NCBI RefSeq assembly: GCF_030687295.1
Contig: NZ_CP117425.1
Location: 1,430,001-1,494,000, forward strand
Length of the DNA stretch: 64,000 nt
From: Pseudomonas beijingensis
Lineage (GTDB): Bacteria > Pseudomonadota > Gammaproteobacteria > Pseudomonadales > Pseudomonadaceae
Direction of reading: 5' to 3'
The position numbers and the translations under genes are program-made. The notes under the pieces were generated by a model. It was not told where the DNA came from and searched no databases. It was given only the letters and a program-made list of their open reading frames with translations. Positions 25,909 through 43,324 of the stretch are shown piece by piece (positions within the stretch are counted from its first letter, which is position 1; each line of letters starts with the position of its first letter).

Positions 25909-28356
25909 TCAGAACAGATCGATCGGTGCCGCTTCGTCCGCCGGCAGCGGGCTACCCGGTGCGACGCCGTTGCCCAGCTCGTTGACCGACGGCGGCGTGT
26001 CTTCGCTCTTGAACAGTTCAAAGTACGCCCCTGGGGTGCCCGGCGTGGCCGCGCGGCCGCTGACTGGGTCGACCCGCAGGCTGAGGATGCCTTCCGGTTC
26101 CGGCTGGGTGTGCGGCGGCTTGTCCTTGAGGGCGGCGCCCATGTAGGTCATCCAGATCGGCAGCGCCACGGTACCGCCGAACTCACGGCGACCCAGGCTT
26201 TCGGGCTGGTCGAAACCGGTCCAGACCGTGGTCACGTAATCGGCGTTGTAGCCGGAGAACCAGGCGTCCTTGGATTCGTTGGTGGTACCGGTCTTGCCCG
26301 CCAGGTCGGTGCGGCCCAGGGCCAGCGCGCGACGGCCGGTGCCGAGCTTGATCACGTCCTGCAGCATGCTATTGAGAATGAAGGTGGTGCGGCCATCGAC
26401 AATGCGTTCCGCCACGGCGGGCGCTTGCGGCAGGCCCGGGGGCGTGGTGGCTTCGCCTGGCGTCGCATTGACCGTGAACGTGTCGGTGGACGGTGCGGCG
26501 ACACCATCGCTGACCTGCTCGCCCGTGGGAACCCGTGGCGGGTTGGCGACGAACAACGTCTCGCCGTTGCGGCTTTCGATCTTGTCGATGATGTACGGGG
26601 TGATCTTGTAGCCGCCGTTGGCGAACGTGCTCCAGCCCGTGGCGATTTCCATCGGCGTCAAGGTCGCGGTGCCCAAGGCCAGGGACAGGTTGCGCGGCAG
26701 GTCCTGCTTGTTGAAGCCGAACTTGCTGATGTAGTCGATGGTGCGGTCCACACCCAGCGCCTGCAGCAGACGGATCGATACCAGGTTGCGGGATTTGTAC
26801 AGCGCCTCGCGCAGGCGAATCGGGCCGAGGAACGTATTGGTGTCGTTCTTCGGGCGCCAGACCTTGTCCAGGTACTCATCGACGAACACGATCGGCGCAT
26901 CGTTCACCAGGCTGGCGGCGGTGTAGCCGTTATCCAGCGCGGCGCTGTAGACGAATGGCTTGAAGCTCGAGCCCGGCTGGCGCTTGGCCTGCAGCGCCCG
27001 GTTGTAATTGCTTTGCTCGAAGGCGAAGCCACCCACCAGCGAAAGAATGGCGCCGTTCTGCGGGTCGAGGGACACCAGCGCGCCCTGGGCGGCCGGGATC
27101 TGGCTGAACTTGAGCGTGTTGTCCGCCTGGCGTTGGACGCGGATCAGGTCGCCGACCTGGGCAACGTCCGACGGCTGCCGTGGGTTGGCGCCCATGCTGT
27201 TGGTATTGAGGAACGGACGGGCCCATTTCATGGTGTCCCAGGCCACGTGTTCTTCCAGCTCGCCGTTGCGGGTCAGCACCTTGATGCCGTCCTTGTCCAC
27301 CGAGGTGACGATCGCCGGCTCCAGGCTGCTGATGGTGCGCTGCTTGGTCAGCTCCAGGGCCCAGGCCTCCTTGGTCTTGCCCGGCAGGCGCGATTCAGGG
27401 CCACGGTAGCCGTGGCGCTGGTCGTAGGTCATCAGGCCCTCGTGCAATGCAGTGTTGGCCATTTCCTGCAAGTTGCTTGGCACCGTGGTGGTCACGCGGA
27501 AACCTTCGGTGTAGGCGTCGCTGCCATAGCGCCCGACCATCTCGGCACGGGCCATCTCGGCGATGTACGGGGCGTTCACTTCCGGAGTCGGCACGTGATA
27601 GCTGGCGTTCAGCGGCTCATTGATCGCGGCGGTGTAGTCGGCCTCGCTGATCTTGCCGAGCTTGTACATGCGCCCAAGGATCCAGTCGCGACGTTCCTTG
27701 CTACGCGCCGGGTTGGCCAGCGGGTTGAAGCGCGACGGTGCCTTGGGCAGGCCGGCGATCATCGCCATCTGCGCCAGGCTCACATCGCGGATCGATTTGC
27801 CGTAATACACCTGTGCCGCCGCCTCGATGCCGTAGGCGCGGTTGCCCAGGTAAATCTTGTTCACGTACAGCTCGAGGATTTCATCCTTGGTCAGCTGTCG
27901 CTCGATCTGCAGGGCCAGCAGAATTTCGGTGGTCTTGCGCGAGAAGCTGCGCTCGCTGGTCAGGAAGAAGTTCTTGGCCACCTGCATGGTGATGGTGCTG
28001 CCGCCGGACTGGATGTGCCCGCTCTTGATCAACTGGCTGGCAGCGCGCATCAGGCTGCCGGGATCGACGCCATAGTGGTTGGCGAAGTTATCGTCTTCAG
28101 CACTTAGTAACGCATTGATGAAATTGGGGGGAATGTCGGCGAAACGGATCGGTGTACGGCGCATTTCGCCAAATTCGGCGATCAACTTGTTGTCGCTGCT
28201 GTACACCCGCAAAGGAATCTGCAACTGAATACTTCTCAGCGCCTCCACGGACGGCAATCCCGGACTAAGGTAAAGAAAAGCACCGCTCAGGCCCAAGAGC
28301 AGTCCGCAGAAAACGGCGACGATGGACCATCCGAAAAATTTCAGCAGACGAATCAA
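25909..28356 (-). CDS. mrcA: Penicillin-binding protein 1A (bifunctional transglycosylase/transpeptidase)
   Basis: Class A PBP that polymerises and cross-links peptidoglycan. After a cytoplasmic start and one span (FFGWSIVAVFCGLLLGLSGA), a GT51 transglycosylase domain follows (EDDNFANHYGVD; GGSTITMQVAKN), then an OB-like insert and the transpeptidase with PGSSFKPF, SRN and KTGTT motifs. The C-terminus APIDLF matches P. aeruginosa PBP1A. The start is placed at a TTG (28356, MIRLLKFFGW), giving 815 residues; the frame is open to 28425, but that extension is not family-like. The ribosome-binding site is weak, so the start is the least certain part. Also called ponA. Divergent from pilM. Confidence 0.93.
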   Translation of the reverse strand: MIRLLKFFGWSIVAVFCGLLLGLSGAFLYLSPGLPSVEALRSIQLQIPLRVYSSDNKLIAEFGEMRRTPIRFADIPPNFINALLSAEDDNFANHYGVDPGSLMRAASQLIKSGHIQSGGSTITMQVAKNFFLTSERSFSRKTTEILLALQIERQLTKDEILELYVNKIYLGNRAYGIEAAAQVYYGKSIRDVSLAQMAMIAGLPKAPSRFNPLANPARSKERRDWILGRMYKLGKISEADYTAAINEPLNASYHVPTPEVNAPYIAEMARAEMVGRYGSDAYTEGFRVTTTVPSNLQEMANTALHEGLMTYDQRHGYRGPESRLPGKTKEAWALELTKQRTISSLEPAIVTSVDKDGIKVLTRNGELEEHVAWDTMKWARPFLNTNSMGANPRQPSDVAQVGDLIRVQRQADNTLKFSQIPAAQGALVSLDPQNGAILSLVGGFAFEQSNYNRALQAKRQPGSSFKPFVYSAALDNGYTAASLVNDAPIVFVDEYLDKVWRPKNDTNTFLGPIRLREALYKSRNLVSIRLLQALGVDRTIDYISKFGFNKQDLPRNLSLALGTATLTPMEIATGWSTFANGGYKITPYIIDKIESRNGETLFVANPPRVPTGEQVSDGVAAPSTDTFTVNATPGEATTPPGLPQAPAVAERIVDGRTTFILNSMLQDVIKLGTGRRALALGRTDLAGKTGTTNESKDAWFSGYNADYVTTVWTGFDQPESLGRREFGGTVALPIWMTYMGAALKDKPPHTQPEPEGILSLRVDPVSGRAATPGTPGAYFELFKSEDTPPSVNELGNGVAPGSPLPADEAAPIDLF

Positions 28357-28445
28357 GGCTTTTGGATATCCAGGCAAAGAATGAAAAAGGCGCCAGGTGC
28401 AGGGATGGACCCGTGCTTGCAACAAAGCGAAAAAAAACGCTGGGC

Positions 28446-28451
28446 ATTATA
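28446..28451 (-). promoter_or_regulatory. Candidate -10 element for mrcA
   Basis: A perfect TATAAT on the minus strand (28451-28446) in the divergent mrcA-pilM gap; no good -35 is visible at 16-18 bases. Its position makes transcription start at about 28440, before the TTG at 28356. Confidence 0.4.
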
Positions 28452-28534
28452 AGCATTTTTTTTCGTCGGGAACGCCATCCGGACGTCCGTCGGACGGCGG
28501 TGATTGAACGCAATGCATATTAGAGAGTCCGTAA

Positions 28535-29625
<1,091 letters not shown>

Positions 29626-29626
<1 letters not shown>

Positions 29627-30192
29627 TGGCGCGGATCAACCTGCTTCCCTGGCGTGAAGAGCTGCGCGAAGAGCGGCGCAAGCGCTTTCTGCTGGCCTTG
29701 GTCGGGGCGCTGGTCGGGGCGGTCGGCGTGGTCCTGGTCGCCGTGCGCTACTTCGACAGCGCCATCGACCACCAGGTCGCCCGCAATAGTCACCTCTCCG
29801 AGCAGATCGCCGTGCTGGACGAGCGCATCAAGCAGATCAGCGAGTTGAAAGCCCGTCGTCAGCAATTGCTGGAGCGCATGCGCATCATCCAGGACTTGCA
29901 AGGGAACCGACCGGTCAGCGGGCGCATCTTCGACCAGTTGGTGAGAACCTTGCCGGACGGGGTGTATTTCACCGAAGTGAAGATGGAAGATCGGACGCTC
30001 TTCATCAAGGGGGCCGCGGAATCGAACAACCGGGTCTCGGACCTGATGCGCAACCTGGACTCGTCGGACCTGTTCGATGCGCCCAGTTTGACGGAGGTCA
30101 AGGCCACCACCGCCGGTCAGCTCGACCAGGCCAACGTTTTCCAGTTGACGGTTCGCCAGACCCGCCCGGTCGAAGTGGAGGACGCTCAATGA
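29626..30192 (+). CDS. pilN: Type IV pilus inner-membrane protein PilN
   Basis: Bitopic alignment-complex protein. Its cytoplasmic N-terminus MARINLLPWREE contains the INLLPWR motif that inserts into PilM; a span (about 21-42) and a periplasmic coiled coil plus ferredoxin-like domain follow. 188 residues, family length. Its ATG overlaps the pilM stop by one base (TGATG). Confidence 0.96.
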
Positions 30193-30812
30193 AGCCTGGA
30201 GAGTGGTTCGACGCGCTGCGCAAGATCGACATCAGTGACCTGGACACCAACAACATCGGTTCCTGGCCGGCACCGATCAAATGGCTGGCCGGCGTCCTGC
30301 TGGTGGTCCTGGTGCTGGGGCTGGGCTATAACTTTGCCTTGAGTGATCTGGAAAACCAGCTGCAGCAGGTGCGCGAGGAAGAAAACACCCTCAAGGCACA
30401 ATTCGCGGGCAAGGCGCACATGGCCGCAAACCTGGAACGCTACACCGAGCAGATGAAGCAGATGGAAGCGTCTTTTGGTGTGCTGTTGCGGCAATTGCCC
30501 AGCGATACCGAAGTGCCGGGCCTGCTGGAAGACATTACTCGCACCGGCCTGGGCAGCGGCCTGGAGTTCGAGGAAATCAAGCTGCTGCCGGAAGTCACCC
30601 AACCGTTCTACATCGAGCTGCCGATCCAGATCACCGTGACCGGCGGCTATCACGACCTGGCGACATTCGTCAGTGGGGTGGCCGGGCTGCCCCGGATTGT
30701 CACGCTGCACGATTTCGAAATTGCGCCGATGGAGCCCGAGGCAGGCACGAAGCTGCGCATGAGCATCCAGGCCAAGACCTACCGCTACAACGAGCAGGAG
30801 GCCCAGCCATGA
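30189..30812 (+). CDS. pilO: Type IV pilus inner-membrane protein PilO
   Basis: Partner of PilN in the alignment complex, forming heterodimers through coiled coils and ferredoxin-like folds. The 207-residue protein has one span (about 35-52, AGVLLVVLVLGLGYNF region), a coiled coil (ENQLQQVREEENTLKAQF) and a periplasmic alpha/beta domain (FYIELPIQITVTGGYHDLATFVSGVAGLPRI, in parts). It overlaps pilN by four bases and pilP by four bases. Confidence 0.96.
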   Translation: MKPGEWFDALRKIDISDLDTNNIGSWPAPIKWLAGVLLVVLVLGLGYNFALSDLENQLQQVREEENTLKAQFAGKAHMAANLERYTEQMKQMEASFGVLLRQLPSDTEVPGLLEDITRTGLGSGLEFEEIKLLPEVTQPFYIELPIQITVTGGYHDLATFVSGVAGLPRIVTLHDFEIAPMEPEAGTKLRMSIQAKTYRYNEQEAQP

Positions 30813-31339
30813 GGCCGCTGGTGTGTCGCCTCTGCCTGCTGGCAGGCCTGGTCGCGCTGGCGGGCTGCAACAACGACAACGGGTTCAGCGACCTGGACGC
30901 CTACATGAACGAAGTGCGTCTGCGTCCGCCCGGCAAGATCGAGCCGACGCCGACGTTCAGACCCTACGAGACCTTTACCTACAGCGCCGCGAACCTGCGC
31001 AGCCCGTTTTCCCGGCAGGTCCGCGTCGACCAGGCCGACCGGCAGCGCGGCTCGCGCAACGTCCGGCCCGACCCCAACCGGGTCAAGCAATACCTGGAAG
31101 GCTTCAACATCGAGCAGTTTGAAATGGTCGGTACGATCTCCAACGCCGGTGGCTCCTTCGCGCTCCTGCGGGGCGCGGGCGGGGTGCATCGGCTCAAGGT
31201 CGGTGACTATCTGGGGCGCAATGACGGGCGGATCGTCGCCATCAGCGCCACCCAGGTCGATGTGGTCGAAATCGTTCCCGATGGCGAGGGTGCCTGGCTG
31301 GAGCGACCACGGACCATTCCTTTGAAAGAGCATTCATAG
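30809..31339 (+). CDS. pilP: Type IV pilus lipoprotein PilP
   Basis: Inner-membrane lipoprotein that bridges PilNO to the PilQ secretin. The signal peptide ends in a lipobox LAGC (about residue 20-23), then a flexible region and the C-terminal beta-sandwich domain (MVGTISNAGGSFALLRGAGGVHRL, with GDYLGRNDGRI). 176 residues. It overlaps pilO by four bases; pilQ follows 13 bases later. Confidence 0.96.
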   Translation: MRPLVCRLCLLAGLVALAGCNNDNGFSDLDAYMNEVRLRPPGKIEPTPTFRPYETFTYSAANLRSPFSRQVRVDQADRQRGSRNVRPDPNRVKQYLEGFNIEQFEMVGTISNAGGSFALLRGAGGVHRLKVGDYLGRNDGRIVAISATQVDVVEIVPDGEGAWLERPRTIPLKEHS

Positions 31340-31352
31340 TGGAACTCGAACA

Positions 31353-33440
31353 ATGAACAGGATTTTTTCAGCCCTCGGTATTTCGCTATGGATAGCGCTG
31401 TTGTCGCCGATGGTTCTTGGGGCCAGTCTGAAGACGCTGGATGTGGCGGCGTTGCCGGGGGACCGTGTCGAGTTGAAGCTCACCTTCGACGGGCCGCCGC
31501 CAACACCCCGGGGCTACACCACCGAACAGCCGGCCCGGATTGCCCTGGACCTGCCAGGCGTGACCAATCAACTGACCAACAGGCGTCACGACCTGGGCGG
31601 GGGCAATGCGCGCAGCGCCACCGTGGTCGAGGCGGGGGATCGCACCCGGTTGATCATCGGCCTGACCCAACTGGCGCCGTATGAAACCCGGGTCGAAGGC
31701 AATAACCTGTTCGTGGTGGTTGGCAAGGGCCAGACCCCGAAGAATACTGCTTCGAAGCCCTCTGCCCAGGCCCCGCGCCCGGCGGTTGCCAGCGCTGCGC
31801 CCGCGCGGGCCAGTGCGCCGGCGGGCAAGGCGATTCGTGGGGTGGATTTCCAGCGCGGGACCCAGGGCGAAGGCAACGTGGTGATCGATTTGTCCGATCC
31901 ATCCATCGCCCCGGACATCCAGGAGCGCGAAGGCAAGATCATCCTCAATTTCGCCAGGACCCAATTGCCCGAGCCACTGCGGGTGCGCCTGGACGTCAAG
32001 GACTTCGCCACCCCGGTGCAATTCGTCAATGCCAGCGCTGGCAGCGACCGGGCGACCATCAGCATCGAGCCCAGCGGCACCTTCGACTACTCGACCTACC
32101 AGACCGACAACAAGCTCACCGTCAGCGTCCGGCCCATGACCGTGGACGACTTGCAAAAACGCAATGCCGACCGCGCCGCCTACAGCGGCGAGAAGCTCTC
32201 GCTCAACTTCCAGGACATCGAAGTGCGTTCGGTCCTGCAACTGATTGCCGATTTCACCAACCTGAACCTGGTGGCCAGCGACACAGTGCAGGGTGGCATA
32301 ACCCTGCGGTTGCAGAACGTGCCTTGGGACCAGGCGCTGGACCTGGTGCTCAAGACCAAGGGCCTGGACAAGCGCAAGGTCGGCAACGTGCTGCTGGTGG
32401 CGCCGGCCGATGAAATCGCGGCGCGCGAGCGCCAGGAACTGGAGTCGCAGAAGCAGATTGCCGACCTGGCGCCGCTGCGGCGTGAGCTGTTGCAGGTCAA
32501 CTATGCGAAGGCGGCGGACATCGCCAAGTTGTTCCAGTCGGTGACCAGTGCCGAGGCGAAAGCCGACGAGCGCGGCACGATCACGGTCGATGAGCGAACC
32601 AACAACATCATTGCCTACCAGACCCAGGACCGGCTCGACGAACTGCGCCGGATCGTGGCACAGCTGGATATTCCGGTGCGCCAGGTGATGATCGAGGCGC
32701 GGATTGTCGAGGCCAATGTCGACTACGACAAAAGCCTGGGCGTGCGCTGGGGCGGGTCGATACAGAACAAGGGCAACTGGAACTCCTCGGGGGTGACCAC
32801 TGGCACCTCCACGACCATCGGCACGCCGGGCAGTACCGGCACCAACCAGCCGTTCGTCGACCTGGGTGCCTCGGGTAATACCTCGGGGATCGGCATTGCG
32901 TTCATCACCGACAACGTGTTGCTGGACCTTGAGCTGACTGCCATGGAAAAAACCGGCAACGGCGAAATTGTCTCCCAGCCCAAGGTGGTGACATCTGACA
33001 AGGAGACGGCAAAGATCCTCAAGGGCACGGAGATCCCTTATCAGGAAGCCAGTTCCAGCGGCGCCACCTCGGTGTCGTTCAAGGAGGCCTCGCTATCGCT
33101 GGAGGTGACCCCGCAAATCACCCCGGACAACCGCATCATCATGGAGGTCAAGGTCACCAAGGATGAGCCTGATTACCTGAACAAGGTGCAGGAAGTGCCA
33201 CCGATCAAGAAAAACGAAGTCAACGCCAAGGTCCTGGTCAATGATGGCGAGACCATTGTGATTGGCGGGGTTTTCTCAAATACTCAGAGCAAGGTCGTAG
33301 ATAAGGTGCCATTTCTTGGCGATGTGCCGTATCTTGGCCGCCTTTTCCGGCGTGATGTGGTTTCGGAGAAAAAATCCGAGCTGCTGGTGTTCCTCACTCC
33401 GCGTATCATGAATAACCAGGCGATTGCTGTGAGTCGTTGA
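31353..33440 (+). CDS. pilQ: Type IV pilus secretin PilQ
   Basis: Outer-membrane secretin through which the type IV pilus passes. The 695-residue precursor has a signal peptide (about 1-24), two AMIN domains that bind peptidoglycan (about 28-130 and 165-265), a short secretin/TonB N-terminal (STN) domain beginning [15 protein letters not shown], a secretin N1 domain, and the C-terminal secretin barrel with [26 protein letters not shown] and [13 protein letters not shown]. It is the last gene of pilMNOPQ; aroK starts four bases later. Confidence 0.97.
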   Translation: MNRIFSALGISLWIALLSPMVLGASLKTLDVAALPGDRVELKLTFDGPPPTPRGYTTEQPARIALDLPGVTNQLTNRRHDLGGGNARSATVVEAGDRTRLIIGLTQLAPYETRVEGNNLFVVVGKGQTPKNTASKPSAQAPRPAVASAAPARASAPAGKAIRGVDFQRGTQGEGNVVIDLSDPSIAPDIQEREGKIILNFARTQLPEPLRVRLDVKDFATPVQFVNASAGSDRATISIEPSGTFDYSTYQTDNKLTVSVRPMTVDDLQKRNADRAAYSGEKLSLNFQDIEVRSVLQLIADFTNLNLVASDTVQGGITLRLQNVPWDQALDLVLKTKGLDKRKVGNVLLVAPADEIAARERQELESQKQIADLAPLRRELLQVNYAKAADIAKLFQSVTSAEAKADERGTITVDERTNNIIAYQTQDRLDELRRIVAQLDIPVRQVMIEARIVEANVDYDKSLGVRWGGSIQNKGNWNSSGVTTGTSTTIGTPGSTGTNQPFVDLGASGNTSGIGIAFITDNVLLDLELTAMEKTGNGEIVSQPKVVTSDKETAKILKGTEIPYQEASSSGATSVSFKEASLSLEVTPQITPDNRIIMEVKVTKDEPDYLNKVQEVPPIKKNEVNAKVLVNDGETIVIGGVFSNTQSKVVDKVPFLGDVPYLGRLFRRDVVSEKKSELLVFLTPRIMNNQAIAVSR

Positions 33441-33444
33441 TTCT

Positions 33445-33963
33445 GTGCGAAATTTGATTCTTGTTGGGCCGATGGGCGCTGGAAAAAGCACCATCGGCCG
33501 TTTGCTGGCCAAAGAGCTGCGCCTGCCGTTCAAAGATTCCGACAAGGAAATTGAATTGCGCACGGGTGCCAATATCCCATGGATCTTCGATAAGGAAGGC
33601 GAGCCGGGCTTTCGTGACCGTGAGCAGGCGATGATCGCCGAATTGTGCGCGTTCGAGGGCGTGGTGTTGGCCACCGGTGGCGGCGCCGTGATGCGCGAAG
33701 CCAATCGTCGGGCGCTGCATGCCGGCGGACGAGTGGTCTATCTGCACGCCTCTGTCGAGCAGCAGGTCGGCCGCACCGCCCGGGATCGCAACCGGCCGCT
33801 GTTGCGCACCGCCGACCCGGCCAAGACCCTGCGCGACCTGCTGGCGCTGCGCGACCCGCTGTATCGGGAGATCGCCGACCTGGTGGTGGAAACCGACGAG
33901 CGGCCGCCGCGGATGGTGGTGCTGGACATCCTCGAGCGCCTTCAACAACTACCGCCCCGTTAA
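33445..33963 (+). CDS. aroK: Shikimate kinase AroK
   Basis: Phosphorylates shikimate with ATP in the aromatic amino acid pathway. The 172-residue P-loop kinase has Walker A GPMGAGKS (8-15), the shikimate-binding DSDKEIE, the GxxxFRxxE-equivalent GEPGFRDRE, and GGGAV, plus the LID (RPLLRT). The start is a GTG at 33445; no ATG in frame gives a complete P-loop. The pilQ-aroK-aroB linkage is conserved in gammaproteobacteria. Confidence 0.96.
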   Translation: MRNLILVGPMGAGKSTIGRLLAKELRLPFKDSDKEIELRTGANIPWIFDKEGEPGFRDREQAMIAELCAFEGVVLATGGGAVMREANRRALHAGGRVVYLHASVEQQVGRTARDRNRPLLRTADPAKTLRDLLALRDPLYREIADLVVETDERPPRMVVLDILERLQQLPPR

Positions 33964-34111
33964 TGCGCCTGGCGAAATGCGCTATCCTCGACGTCCCGTC
34001 ATGGCCCGGCTGGGGCGTGGCGGATGGCCATTAACTGGCGTGGGAACAAGCACCGTGGACTTTCGTTAATTGCAGGCAGGACGCCTGATTCCATCTTCTC
34101 TGTGGGGACAC

Positions 34112-35212
34112 ATGCAGACACTTAAGGTCGACCTGGGCGAGCGCAGCTACCCGATTCATATTGGCGAAGGCTTGCTGGACCAGCCCGAACTGCTGGCGCC
34201 GCATATCGCCGGGCGGCAAGTGGCGATCATTTCCAATGAAACCGTCGCGCCTCTGTATCTGGAACGTCTGACCCGCAGCCTGTCGGCCTTTTCGGTCATT
34301 TCGGTGGTATTGCCCGACGGCGAAGCCTTCAAGAACTGGGAAACCCTGCAACTTATTTTCGACGGCCTGCTGACCGCACGGCACGATCGCCGCACCACGG
34401 TGATTGCCCTGGGCGGTGGCGTGATCGGCGACATGGCTGGTTTTGCCGCCGCTTGTTATCAGCGCGGCGTCGATTTCATCCAGATCCCTACCACGCTGCT
34501 GTCGCAGGTCGACTCGTCGGTGGGCGGCAAGACCGGGATCAACCATCCGCTGGGCAAGAACATGGTCGGCGCGTTCTATCAGCCCAACGTGGTGCTGATC
34601 GACACCGCCACCCTCAATACTTTGCCGGCCCGCGAGCTGTCTGCGGGGTTGGCGGAAGTCATCAAGTACGGGCTGATCTGCGACGAACCGTTCCTGGGTT
34701 GGCTCGAAGAGAACGTCGACCGCCTGCGTGCGCTGGATCAAGCGGCCCTGACCTACGCCATCGAGCGCTCCTGCGCCGCCAAGGCTGCCGTGGTCGGTGC
34801 CGATGAGCGTGAATCCGGGGTGCGCGCCACCCTTAATCTGGGACACACCTTCGGCCATGCCATCGAAACCCACATGGGCTATGGTGTCTGGCTGCACGGT
34901 GAAGCGGTTGCGGCCGGTACGGTCATGGCCCTGGAGATGTCCGCGCGCCTGGGCTGGATCAGCGAACAGGAGCGTGATCGCGGTATTCGTCTGTTCCAGC
35001 GCGCCGGGCTGCCGGTGGTTCCGCCCGAGGAAATGAGCGAGGCGGATTTTCTTGAACACATGGCAATCGACAAAAAAGTGATCGACGGTCGTCTGCGCCT
35101 GGTGCTGCTGCGCCACATGGGCGAAGCGGTGGTGACCGACGATTATCCGAAAGAAGTTCTACAGGCCACGCTGGGAGCGGACTACCGCGCCCTGGCTCAG
35201 CTTAAAGGTTAA
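34112..35212 (+). CDS. aroB: 3-dehydroquinate synthase AroB
   Basis: Second step of the shikimate pathway, converting DAHP to 3-dehydroquinate with catalytic NAD and a divalent metal. The 366 residues include the NAD-binding [35 protein letters not shown], and metal-ligand regions [20 protein letters not shown] and WLHGEAV. The ATG at 34112 ([13 protein letters not shown]) follows TGGGGAC; the in-frame extension to 34070 is not family-like. Confidence 0.97.
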   Translation: MQTLKVDLGERSYPIHIGEGLLDQPELLAPHIAGRQVAIISNETVAPLYLERLTRSLSAFSVISVVLPDGEAFKNWETLQLIFDGLLTARHDRRTTVIALGGGVIGDMAGFAAACYQRGVDFIQIPTTLLSQVDSSVGGKTGINHPLGKNMVGAFYQPNVVLIDTATLNTLPARELSAGLAEVIKYGLICDEPFLGWLEENVDRLRALDQAALTYAIERSCAAKAAVVGADERESGVRATLNLGHTFGHAIETHMGYGVWLHGEAVAAGTVMALEMSARLGWISEQERDRGIRLFQRAGLPVVPPEEMSEADFLEHMAIDKKVIDGRLRLVLLRHMGEAVVTDDYPKEVLQATLGADYRALAQLKG

Positions 35213-35222
35213 TAAGACTCCG

Positions 35223-36806
35223 ATGACTAGTTTGCATGCCGACGAGGCTTTCCTCGGCCATTTCCAATTGAGTCATGACCCTTTTGCCCCACGGGTCCCG
35301 GGCTTCAAGTTCTTCCCCGCCCAGCGCAAGCCGGTGCTGGGCCAGTTGCATCATCTGGCGCGCTACAGCCAGTTGCTTCTGGTAGTCACCGGTCCCCAGG
35401 GCAGCGGCAAGACCTTGCTGCGCCAGGCCCTGGTGGCCAGCACCAACAAACAGTCCGTGCAAAGCGTGGTGGTGTCGGCCCGTGGCGCCGGCGATGCCGC
35501 CGGTGTGTTGCGCCAGGTGGCCCAGGCGCTGAACGTCGCCCAGGCCGAAGTTGGTGCAATTCTCGAGCAGATCGTGCAACTGGCGCTGACCGGGCAGGAA
35601 GTCTATCTGCTCGTGGACGATGCCGAGCAACTCGACGAGTCGGCCCTCGAAGCCCTGCTGGCCTTGGCGGCCGGTGCGCCGGAGGGACGCCCTCATGTGT
35701 TCCTGTTTGGCGAGTCCTCGCTGATCGCCGACCTGGACCAGTTGAACCTCGAGGAAGAGCGCTTCCATGTCATCGAACTGGCGCCCTACACCGAGGAAGA
35801 GACGCGTGAATATTTGGCCCAGCGCCTTGAAGGCGCGGGCCGGGGTATCGAACTTTTCACCGCCGATCAGATCTCTGAGATTCACGAAAGCTCCGACGGC
35901 TGGCCTGGCAACATCAACCAGGTTGCCCGCGATGCTCTGATCGAAGTCATGATTGCCAGCCGCTCAGCGGTGAAGCGTCCAAGTATGGGGTTCAACATGC
36001 CGAAGAAACACGTATTGGCAATTTCCGCCGTGGTCGTGGTCGCGGTTGCCGCCGCCTGGCTGATGCCGGGTCGCACCAAGGCACCCACCACGGGTGCCCC
36101 AGCCAACGAACAGGCGCAACTGCCCCTCGGCCAAGGTACGCCGCAACCCAACGGTGGCGCGCCGGCCGTGGAGTTCGCCGGTAACACCCAGCCGATGCCG
36201 CTGCCGCTGGTCGGCCAGTCGCAGCCGGTCATGCGTGGCCCGCTGGCCGAAGCGGCCGGAGGCATCACCGAAGGCGACGACGGCGCAGCGCCACCGATCG
36301 ACGACAGCAGTGACGTGCCGCCGACCGTGACCACTACCGCACCGCCTGCGGGCGTGCCGGCGGGTCCTGCACCAACGCCAACGCCTGCTCCGACTGCCAA
36401 GCCGACCCCTGCGCCGACCCAGGTGGCCACCGCCAAGCCTGCACCGACTCCAGCGCCAGCGGCCAAGCCAGCGGCGCCAGCACCTGCGGCTAAGCCTGCT
36501 GCCCCGGCCAAGGCCGCGGGCGGTAGCTGGTACGCCGGCCAGGCACCGGGCAACTACGTGGTGCAGATCCTCGGCACCAGTTCCGAAACCGCGGCGCAGA
36601 ACTTCGTCAAGGAGCAGGGCGGCGAGTATCGTTATTTCAAGAAAGTGCTCAACGGCAAGCCGCTGTATGTCATCACCTACGGCAGCTTTGCCAACCGTGA
36701 TGCGGCCGTTTCCGCCATCAAGGCCTTGCCAGCGAAGGTTCAGGCTGGTAAACCTTGGCCTCGCACTGTCGCCAGCGTCCAACAGGAACTGGCAGCAACT
36801 CGCTGA
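35223..36806 (+). CDS. DamX-like protein: AAA ATPase domain, transmembrane segment, SPOR domain
   Basis: Membrane protein probably acting at the septum. The order is an N-terminal AAA/ExeA-type ATPase domain (about 1-250; Walker A GPQGSGKT at 57-64, Walker B VYLLVDDAEQ), a single span (263-281), a long Pro/Ala/Thr linker (about 285-435) and a C-terminal SPOR domain (NYVVQILGTSSETAAQNFV, PLYVITYGSF) that binds septal peptidoglycan. Gammaproteobacterial aroB is usually followed by such a gene (damX). The ATPase domain is longer than in enterobacterial DamX, but this layout is usual in Pseudomonas. Function in division is inferred. Confidence 0.9.
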   Translation: MTSLHADEAFLGHFQLSHDPFAPRVPGFKFFPAQRKPVLGQLHHLARYSQLLLVVTGPQGSGKTLLRQALVASTNKQSVQSVVVSARGAGDAAGVLRQVAQALNVAQAEVGAILEQIVQLALTGQEVYLLVDDAEQLDESALEALLALAAGAPEGRPHVFLFGESSLIADLDQLNLEEERFHVIELAPYTEEETREYLAQRLEGAGRGIELFTADQISEIHESSDGWPGNINQVARDALIEVMIASRSAVKRPSMGFNMPKKHVLAISAVVVVAVAAAWLMPGRTKAPTTGAPANEQAQLPLGQGTPQPNGGAPAVEFAGNTQPMPLPLVGQSQPVMRGPLAEAAGGITEGDDGAAPPIDDSSDVPPTVTTTAPPAGVPAGPAPTPTPAPTAKPTPAPTQVATAKPAPTPAPAAKPAAPAPAAKPAAPAKAAGGSWYAGQAPGNYVVQILGTSSETAAQNFVKEQGGEYRYFKKVLNGKPLYVITYGSFANRDAAVSAIKALPAKVQAGKPWPRTVASVQQELAATR

Positions 36807-36812
36807 AGATTC

Positions 36813-36833
36813 GGCGGCCTTACCCAGGCCGCC
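36813..36833 (+). terminator. Hairpin after the damX-like gene
   Basis: Eight-pair GC stem GGCGGCCT/AGGCCGCC with a five-base loop, six bases after the stop. There is no U tract, so it may protect the 3' end or be a Rho-assisted stop; it is not a classical terminator. Confidence 0.4.
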
Positions 36834-37018
36834 TCTCCCGGCAACCTCAAAATTTCCGCAAGGGCGGGCGACCTTTCAGGCCGCGCGCCTTGTGGTGTCT
36901 GCGTCACAGTAGCGTTTGAGTCGTAGCGGTCAAACCCAAAAAAGTTTTGACTAGCACAGCATATAGCTTTAAACCTTTCACAAATGCGACATGGATTTGC
37001 GACAGTTCGTCGTCAAAT

Positions 37019-37047
37019 TTGTGAGCCCCTGTGTCGGTGTGTACAAT
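37019..37047 (+). promoter_or_regulatory. Sigma-70 promoter of gltBD
   Basis: TTGTGA (37019-37024), exactly 17 bases, TACAAT (37042-37047). This is the best promoter match in the gap and is oriented toward gltB. Confidence 0.65.
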
Positions 37048-37156
37048 GACCTCCCTTTTGCCCCCGCAAAGCTGGCGTACGTTCGGCGCGGCATGCAACT
37101 GGTTGAATTGAAAAGAAATTTGCCTCGATTAGAGGCAGCCTGGTGAGAAAGTGTCT

Positions 37157-43057
<5,901 letters not shown>

Positions 43058-43088
43058 CCTCGATCCAGAGTTGCAATGCAATACCCCT

Positions 43089-43201
43089 GTGGGAGCGAGC
43101 TTTGTGGGAGCAAAGCTTGCTCGCGATTCAGCGCTTCGGTACCCAAGAGACCGCAGTGTTTTCATCGCGGGCAAGCCTTGCTCCCACAAAACTGCTCCCA
43201 C
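43089..43201. repeat. REP element, family A, double-armed variant (inverted relative of 9181-9295)
   Basis: Paired double arms as in 9181-9295; its reverse complement matches that element over most of its length, including the CTGCGGTCTCTTG core. It lies in the gltD-hemE gap. Confidence 0.9.
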
Positions 43202-43249
43202 AGTGGTTTTTTGTGTTGCCTGATACCGCGACAAATTGCCCCGATAGAT

Positions 43250-43277
43250 AAAAGGCACGGCTCTTGCCGTGCCTTTT
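43250..43277 (+). terminator. Intrinsic terminator between gltD and hemE
   Basis: AAAAGGCACGG, loop CTCTTG, CCGTGCCTTTT: an eleven-pair stem. It separates gltBD from hemE. Confidence 0.85.
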
Positions 43278-43324
43278 GCGTCGCGCTCTGAGAAAATGCC
43301 CGCACTTTTTTTCCGGATGCCGAC

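Larger units (their letters stand above)
36807..37156. other. Intergenic region upstream of gltB
   Basis: A 350-base gap with no gene. It contains a GC-rich hairpin (36813-36833, GGCGGCCT-loop-AGGCCGCC, no T run) just after the damX-like gene, an AT-rich stretch (36930-37010) and the gltB promoter. The 110-base gltB leader begins with the pyrimidine-rich ACCTCCCTTTTGCCCCC. Confidence 0.7.

Noticed and set aside
25714..28107. 797-codon plus-strand frame opposite mrcA
   Set aside because: It starts within REP sequence and runs antisense to PBP1A, whose motifs are complete.
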